A stretch of 64,000 bases of DNA from Lachnospiraceae bacterium (GTDB lineage Bacteria; Bacillota; Clostridia; Lachnospirales; Lachnospiraceae), in assembly GCA_024697225.1 (NCBI GenBank), contig JAILGA010000136.1:16259-80258 (forward strand), in the 5' to 3' direction. The notes beneath the pieces were generated by a model. It did no database searches. It was not told the DNA's origin and saw only the letters and a program-made list of their open reading frames with translations. Positions within the stretch are counted from its first letter, which is position 1. Each line of letters begins with the position of its first letter. Below are positions 58,369-64,000 of the stretch, one piece after another. A program made the translations under genes and the position numbers.

Positions 58369-58832
58369 TTCATGGCCTCCGGGATCGAGTCAAACTGCCT
58401 GACATAATCCTCTGCTCCCTCATCGGAGTAGATCACTATCTGTCCTTCATCGGCATACTTCATACCAAGCTCCTGAATGGCCATCCTCTTAACCTCCTCA
58501 AGATCTATCCTCGAGTTGGCTCTGCTGTATGCCTCGTCATTTTCCTGTCTCATTGCGGCAAGCTGCTTTTCAAGCGACGCGATCTCGCTCACGCTTCCCT
58601 CAAGTGAAGACTGTACGCTCACATAATAATAGAGAGTTAGAGCCATAAGGAAAAGCGCCGCCAGCATGACAAACAGGCTCATGATGCTGCTTATCTTCGA
58701 AGGACGCTCCGCTACCTTTCCGCCCTTTATGACCTTGAGCGCCTTTCTGTCCCTGCGCTCCTCTCTTACTCTTCTGACTCGTGCGGTATTTCCCTCCACA
58801 TATATTCTGTTCTTCGGGATATCAGCTCTCAT
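58365..58832 (-). CDS. ftsL: FtsL-like division protein
   Basis: Single TM with coiled coil SEIASLEKQLAAMRQENDEAYSRANSRIDLEEVKRMAIQELGM; position between rsmH and PBP. Confidence 0.8.
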   Translation of the reverse strand: MRADIPKNRIYVEGNTARVRRVREERRDRKALKVIKGGKVAERPSKISSIMSLFVMLAALFLMALTLYYYVSVQSSLEGSVSEIASLEKQLAAMRQENDEAYSRANSRIDLEEVKRMAIQELGMKYADEGQIVIYSDEGAEDYVRQFDSIPEAMK

Positions 58833-59778
58833 CAGTCTCCATTCTCCTTTCAAATACTCTCAGCCTGGCACTTCTGGCCCGTCTGTTAGTTTCTGTCTCA
58901 TCCTTACCCGGCATCACCGGTTTTCTTGTTATCACTTTTCCCCTGGATATTCTTCCGCATACGCACTTCGGAAAAGTCGGCGGGCAAATGCACGGATCCT
59001 CCCAGGTTCTGAAGGTCTGCTTCACCATTCTGTCCTCAAGAGAATGAAAGGTGATCACCGCAAATCTTCCGCCATCATTCAGCATATCCGCCAGAGTATC
59101 CAAAGCGGTCTTTAGCACGTCCAGTTCCCTGTTGGTTGCGATCCTCAGTGCCTGATAGGTGCGTCTGGCAGGATGTCCCGAATCCTTTGCCCTGACCCTG
59201 GCAGGTATTGCCGCATCGATCACCGCGTTCAGATCGGAGGTTGTCTCGATCTTTCTGATCCCGCGCTCTGCAGCTATATGCTTTGCAATGTTCGCCGCAA
59301 AGGGTTCTTCACCGTAATCCCTGAGTATGTGAAAGAGTTCCTTCTCCGACCACTCGTTAACTATGGTCATGGCGGAGAGCTCCTGTCTCCTGTCCATCCG
59401 CATATCTAACGGCGCATCCATGCGGTAGGAAAAGCCTCTCTCCGGCGCGTCGAACTGTCTTGATGATACCCCCAGATCCAGCAGTACCCCGTCCAGCCCG
59501 GCAATGCCCATACCTTTAAGCCTGTCCGCGGCGTTTTCAAAATTGTCCCTGACAAATGTCACCCTGTCGCCAAAGCGCGCCAGGCGCTCGCCCGCGGCTT
59601 CGAGTGCCTCATCATCCTGATCCATGCCGATCAGCCTGCCCTTCCCCGTCAGCCTCGAGGCGATCTCCTCGCTGTGCCCGCCGCCGCCGAGGGTCCCATC
59701 CAGATATATCCCGTCCGGCTTAATGTTCAGGGCATCGACTGCCTCTTCTTTGAGAACAGATAGATGTGAGAACTCCAT
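58822..59778 (-). CDS. rsmH: 16S rRNA m4C1402 methyltransferase RsmH
   Basis: HLSVLKEEAVDALNIKPDGIYLDGTLGGGGHSEEI; VITFHSLEDRMVK. Confidence 0.97.
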   Translation of the reverse strand: MEFSHLSVLKEEAVDALNIKPDGIYLDGTLGGGGHSEEIASRLTGKGRLIGMDQDDEALEAAGERLARFGDRVTFVRDNFENAADRLKGMGIAGLDGVLLDLGVSSRQFDAPERGFSYRMDAPLDMRMDRRQELSAMTIVNEWSEKELFHILRDYGEEPFAANIAKHIAAERGIRKIETTSDLNAVIDAAIPARVRAKDSGHPARRTYQALRIATNRELDVLKTALDTLADMLNDGGRFAVITFHSLEDRMVKQTFRTWEDPCICPPTFPKCVCGRISRGKVITRKPVMPGKDETETNRRARSARLRVFERRMETDES

Positions 59779-59784
59779 AACTGC

Positions 59785-60219
59785 TCAGATTCTCAGTCCG
59801 TATTCCGCGAGAGCTCCGGCCAGTTCGTCGATATCTCCGAAGCTTTCCGCGTCGCGGAACCTTTCCTTGCTCCATATTTCAATGTGCTCGCCGTTTCCGA
59901 CAACCACCACATCCTTCTTTATACCGGCGAACCGTATCAGATCCTCACCAAGCAGTATCCTGCCCTGCTTATCGGGCTCAACCTCAGTCGCCGTGGTGAG
60001 AAAGAACTGTCTGAAAAGTCTTGCCTTTTCGTCACTTCTTGGAAGTTCCATAAGCTTCGATGAAAAATCCTCGAAGTCCTCCATGGAATATACAAACAGA
60101 CTGTGGTCAAAACCGCCGCACACCACAAAGCTTTCTCCCAGCTTGTCGCGGAATTTCGCGGGTATGACCACCCTGCCCTTGGCATCTATGGAATTGTTGT
60201 ATCTTCCCAAGTACAGCAT
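59785..60219 (-). CDS. mraZ: division/cell wall cluster regulator MraZ
   Basis: MLYLGRYNNSIDAKGRVVIPAKFRDKLG. Confidence 0.96.
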   Translation of the reverse strand: MLYLGRYNNSIDAKGRVVIPAKFRDKLGESFVVCGGFDHSLFVYSMEDFEDFSSKLMELPRSDEKARLFRQFFLTTATEVEPDKQGRILLGEDLIRFAGIKKDVVVVGNGEHIEIWSKERFRDAESFGDIDELAGALAEYGLRI

Positions 60220-60237
60220 GCATTCACCAAAAAATGA

Positions 60238-60264
60238 CACAAATCACCACAAATCCACACAAAT
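60238..60264 (-). promoter_or_regulatory. candidate MraZ box
   Basis: Three CACAAAT (ATTTGTG on minus) copies at exactly 10-bp spacing (60238, 60248, 60258) just upstream of mraZ. Confidence 0.65.
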
Positions 60265-60335
60265 GTGATTATAAGTTATATTTTTTGACATTTCAAGACC
60301 AAAAATCCAAAAAAATCGCCGTCTCAGGCAACAAA

Positions 60336-60368
60336 ACAGGCGCCCGGAGATGTTTTCCGGGCGCCTGT
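60336..60368 (-). terminator. hairpin downstream of lgt, probable terminator
   Basis: ACAGGCGCCCGGA / TCCGGGCGCCTGT 13-bp arms, then TTTTGTT on minus strand. Confidence 0.7.
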
Positions 60369-60415
60369 CGAATATCTGGTGTGCGTCTGTTTCTTCTTAT
60401 ACTATATGTTGTGGA

Positions 60416-61429
60416 TTATTCAGAATTGGAATTTTCATCTTTTTTGAAATTTTTTTCATCCTTATGCTCGGCGACGTTTTCCTGATCAGAAAGCCCAGCA
60501 ATCTCCGGGATCTCTTCATCTTTATGCACATCAGTGTCTTCCCGGACAGGAATCTCTGCCGGCCTCGAATTCATTCTGATTCTTACGATCACAGCCGTGA
60601 CAACCGCAAATACAAGCAGACAGATACCAAGCAGCTGGGAAACCGGGATATCCGTGCCCCATAGCTTTAGCTGATCGGTCCTCAACCCCTCAATGATGGC
60701 CCTGCCCAGACCGTATCCGCCAAGGTAGATGAGTATCATCTCACCCTTGTATCTTCTGTGCTTTACATACAGCAGCATTATCACAAGCAGTGCCAGATTC
60801 CAGCAGCTCTCGTACAGAAAAGTGGGATGCACCTGTATATAATTGGTGCCGGAGATAAAATGCTCCGCGATCGACTCTGTGATCTCACCCGATCTCACGG
60901 CCTCCAGCGGCAGACGCATGGCGAAAAGAGAATCTGTATACTGTCCGAAGGCTTCCCTGTTGGTGAAATTCCCCCACCTTCCGACACATTGCCCCACCAG
61001 CAGGCCGAACATGATCATGTCGGTGATCTCAAGAAACGATCTCTTCTTTATGCGCGCAAGTACCGCCAGCGTGGCAAAACCTGTCAGCACACCGCCGTAT
61101 ATGGCCAGTCCGCCCTGATGTATGTAGAATACGCTTATTGGATCATATTTGTAGATCCTGTCCCAGGAGAAGATAACATAGTACACTCTGGCGCCTATCA
61201 CCGAGATAAAGACCAGAGGGACAAAGATATCCCAGTATATCTCACCGTCTTCGCCTATCTTCTTTGCCACAAGTTCGCAGGTCTTTACGGCAAGCAGCAC
61301 ACCCGCTGCAATGATAATGGCGTAGAGCGTGATCGTATATCCGAATACGGAAAACTCCTTCGGAACATTTTTCAGATATATTCCAAGATGCGGAAACGCG
61401 ATGTCCGCGGCATCCATCATATCAGGCAC
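60416..61429 (-). CDS. lgt: prolipoprotein diacylglyceryl transferase Lgt
   Basis: HQGGLAIYGGVLTG, GRWGNFTNREAFG, HPTFLYESCWNL. Confidence 0.96.
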   Translation of the reverse strand: MPDMMDAADIAFPHLGIYLKNVPKEFSVFGYTITLYAIIIAAGVLLAVKTCELVAKKIGEDGEIYWDIFVPLVFISVIGARVYYVIFSWDRIYKYDPISVFYIHQGGLAIYGGVLTGFATLAVLARIKKRSFLEITDMIMFGLLVGQCVGRWGNFTNREAFGQYTDSLFAMRLPLEAVRSGEITESIAEHFISGTNYIQVHPTFLYESCWNLALLVIMLLYVKHRRYKGEMILIYLGGYGLGRAIIEGLRTDQLKLWGTDIPVSQLLGICLLVFAVVTAVIVRIRMNSRPAEIPVREDTDVHKDEEIPEIAGLSDQENVAEHKDEKNFKKDENSNSE

Positions 61430-61446
61430 ACAAAACTCCTTTCACA

Positions 61447-62550
61447 TCATACATTAAATCTGAAGAGTATCACATCGCCGTCCTGAACGATATATTCCTT
61501 GCCTTCCATGCGGACAAGCCCCTTCTCCTTTGCTGCTGAAAGCGACCCTTCGCGGAGCAGATCCTGATAATTGATGACTTCCGCCTTGATGAAGCCGCGC
61601 TCGAAATCGGTATGTATCTTACCCGCCGCCTGCGGAGCCCTTGTCCCTATCTTAATGGTCCAGGCGCGTGTCTCGTCCTCTCCCGACGTCAGGAAACTCA
61701 TGAGGCCCAGTGTCTTGTAGCTTGCGGCCACAAGCTTGTCAAGGCCCGAGGATGTGATCCCGAGATCACTTAAGAACTCCTCCTTTTCCTCATCGGAGAG
61801 TTCAGACAACTCCGCTTCTGTCTGCGCGCTGATGACGAAGACCTCGCTCCCGCTCTGTTCAGCCCACTTCCGGACTGCCGCCACATGGGAATTGGTCGCG
61901 CCATCATCAGCAAGATCCTCATCCTTCACATTTGCAGCAAAGATCACTGGCTTGGCGGTCAGCAGATCATAGCTCTTAAACAGCTTAAGCTCCTCCTCGT
62001 CCGTGATCTCATCAATAAGAGAGCGCGCGGGCTGATCCGACTCAAGCCTCTCCTTTATCTTAAGGAGCAGCGCGTGCTCCTTTGCCGCGTCCTTATCCAT
62101 TCTGGCGGTCTTCGCCACCTTGGCGATCCTGCGCTCAAGCACCTCGATATCCGCAAAGATAAGTTCCAGATCGATCGTCCCGATATCCCGCACCGGATCC
62201 ACCGAGCCGTCCACATGCACCACATTGTCATCATCGAAACAGCGCACAACATGCACTATCGCATCGCACTCGCGGATATTGGCAAGGAACTGATTCCCCA
62301 GGCCCTCACCCTTAGACGCGCCTTTCACAAGTCCCGCGATATCCACGAACTCTATGGTGGCGGGAGTCACCTTTTTCGAGTGGTAGAGATCCCCAAGAAG
62401 CTTCAGCCTCTCATCCGGCACCGCCACGACGCCGACATTGGGGTCTATCGTGCAAAACGGATAATTCTCCGCCTGCGCTCCCGCTTTTGTCAGCGAATTG
62501 AACAGTGTGCTCTTGCCCACATTAGGTAAACCGACGATTCCTAGTTTCAT
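61447..62550 (-). CDS. ychF: ribosome-binding ATPase YchF/OLA1-like
   Basis: [42 protein letters not shown]. Confidence 0.98.
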   Translation of the reverse strand: MKLGIVGLPNVGKSTLFNSLTKAGAQAENYPFCTIDPNVGVVAVPDERLKLLGDLYHSKKVTPATIEFVDIAGLVKGASKGEGLGNQFLANIRECDAIVHVVRCFDDDNVVHVDGSVDPVRDIGTIDLELIFADIEVLERRIAKVAKTARMDKDAAKEHALLLKIKERLESDQPARSLIDEITDEEELKLFKSYDLLTAKPVIFAANVKDEDLADDGATNSHVAAVRKWAEQSGSEVFVISAQTEAELSELSDEEKEEFLSDLGITSSGLDKLVAASYKTLGLMSFLTSGEDETRAWTIKIGTRAPQAAGKIHTDFERGFIKAEVINYQDLLREGSLSAAKEKGLVRMEGKEYIVQDGDVILFRFNV

Positions 62551-62661
62551 ATATTTTCTCCTAACTGCCGTATTTTACGGCTTTTCTTTATTTCCAACAT
62601 TCTCTCCACTACCATTTCCACTACCTATTTCTAAAAGATATAACAAGTTACGTGAATGATT

Positions 62662-63819
62662 TCAGTCAAACAAGGAATCCAGATAGTTTGAAAACTTTGC
62701 AGTGGTTTCTTCGACAGTTTCGTTGGTTTCATGAACATAAGTATCGACCGTGACCTTTATGCTGCTATGACCAAGCATCTTAGAAAGCCTCTTATAATCC
62801 GTTGATTGTTCAACAAACCGCGTAGCCATCGTGTGTCTCAGGTCATGCATCGACAATTTCTTTATCTCTGCTTTTTTACAGCGCTTTTCGAGCGTCGAAT
62901 CATATGTGCTATTCTTAGTCGGATACCCCGTTCTGTTGAGAAACACTATATCTTTGAACTCATCGGGGGTTTTCTCATTCACTTTCCGTTTGTTCCAAAG
63001 ATCAGCCAAAATCTCATATGATTTATTCGTTAATTTTAGAGTCCTGAAACCTTGTTTGGTCTTAGGCGGACCCCACGCCCATTCTTTCGTACTATAACGG
63101 TATTCCAGTGTTTTTTCAATACATATTTCTCTATTTTTCAGGTCAACACACTTCCATGTTAGGCCAACCAGTTCTGATGTACGTAATCCAAGTTCAAGTA
63201 TCAGTCTATACTGTTCGTAATAGCAATAATTCCTTGCCACCTCTATAAATCGTCTCTCTTCCTCTATTGAAAAGAAATCAATCTCTTTTTTCTCAGTCAC
63301 AGGCATCTTAACGCCGATCTTGGTAACAGGACTTTTCCTTATAATATCATTCTCATACGCCGCCCAAAACAAAGTTGTCATAGTATTAAGAGTTTGTCTT
63401 ACTGTCCCATAAGCATATGGGTCATCTATATCGACCATCCTATTCAAAACTTCCTGGCAATGTATAGGCTTAACATCTACGATCCTCATTCTCCCAATAA
63501 CCGGCTTTATATCGTTCTCAAAGCGCTCTCTGTAATTCCTCATGGTATTAGGTCGCACAAGAACAGCCTTTTCGCGAGACCATGCATCAAACCATTCGTT
63601 AACAGTCATCTTTTCAGATACGACCGTCATATGGTGGGCATCCTCGTATTTTGAATCGGCAAGCCATGTCCGCGCCTCGGTTAATGTCGCAAATTCTCTG
63701 CTAATGCGCCTGCCATCACTATTATAATAATTTGCCTGATATTTCCCAGTGTCCTTGCGCTGTGACAAGCCTTTGCCAAGATTATGACCCTTTAAATCTT
63801 TTCCCACAAGAAACCCCAC
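62662..63819 (-). CDS. tyrosine recombinase / integrase with N-terminal arm-binding domain
   Basis: KYQANYYNSDGRRISREFATLTEA; catalytic LGLRTSELVGLTW, HDLRHTMATRF, LGHSSIKVTVDTY; GTG start. Confidence 0.95.
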   Translation of the reverse strand: MGFLVGKDLKGHNLGKGLSQRKDTGKYQANYYNSDGRRISREFATLTEARTWLADSKYEDAHHMTVVSEKMTVNEWFDAWSREKAVLVRPNTMRNYRERFENDIKPVIGRMRIVDVKPIHCQEVLNRMVDIDDPYAYGTVRQTLNTMTTLFWAAYENDIIRKSPVTKIGVKMPVTEKKEIDFFSIEEERRFIEVARNYCYYEQYRLILELGLRTSELVGLTWKCVDLKNREICIEKTLEYRYSTKEWAWGPPKTKQGFRTLKLTNKSYEILADLWNKRKVNEKTPDEFKDIVFLNRTGYPTKNSTYDSTLEKRCKKAEIKKLSMHDLRHTMATRFVEQSTDYKRLSKMLGHSSIKVTVDTYVHETNETVEETTAKFSNYLDSLFD

Positions 63820-63882
63820 TACTATTGATTATGAGTATATGCCCATTATACAGCCACTCATATTTGAGTTCAATAGTAGTGG
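63816..63882. repeat. inverted repeat overlapping integrase start
   Basis: CCACTACTATTGA (63816-63828) and TCAATAGTAGTGG (63870-63882). Confidence 0.8.
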
Positions 63883-63919
63883 AGCTTCTATTTTCACCTT
63901 ATTCAGTTTTTCCTTCGCT

Positions 63920-64000
63920 TCAGATTGCCCTGTGATTAATCAAATATTCTTCGAACTTCGGGCGGATTATCATGAGTTTTTTGTTCCCGACCTTCACAGC
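63920..64000 (-). CDS. C-terminal fragment of excisionase-like small DNA-binding protein, truncated by window edge
   Basis: Reverse strand from 64000: AVKVGNKKLMIIRPKFEEYLINHRAI*, directly upstream of integrase. Confidence 0.6.
   Translation of the reverse strand, partial: AVKVGNKKLMIIRPKFEEYLINHRAI

Noticed and set aside
62567-62581. Hairpin GCCGTA-TTT-TACGGC as int terminator
   Set aside because: T-rich side is on the + strand while int and ychF are on the minus strand; role unclear.

Overview
The window looks chromosomal and comes from a Lachnospiraceae-like Firmicute (inference from gene content; no search was run). Left to right: a repeat-rich accessory stretch (0-5.8 kb) holding two oppositely oriented arrays of a 52-bp palindromic repeat around small accessory genes (LUD, GNAT x2, P-loop kinase, PrsW, YdcF); a J-domain-like membrane protein; alr and nnr; then a signalling region. 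That region has a hybrid propeller histidine kinase, three REC-dyad proteins without output domains, a membrane HPt protein, degenerate GGDEF/EAL receptors (one fused to HK-REC-HPt), and a 133-aa protein made almost entirely of four FliM/FliY-like 'LSQxEIDALI' peptides at exact 35-residue spacing. Also present: GH13, GT4, two GH94 phosphorylases, a metal-efflux operon with a 36-bp perfect operator palindrome, three tRNA genes (one Pro-AGG), a multi-hairpin element between two tRNAs, an Opp-type ABC operon, a reduced dcw cluster (mraZ to ftsZ, nrdR), lgt, ychF, and the integrase end of an integrative element cut by the right edge. The top candidate for an undescribed system is the EIDALI-repeat protein with its REC-dyad/HPt phosphorelay neighbours.
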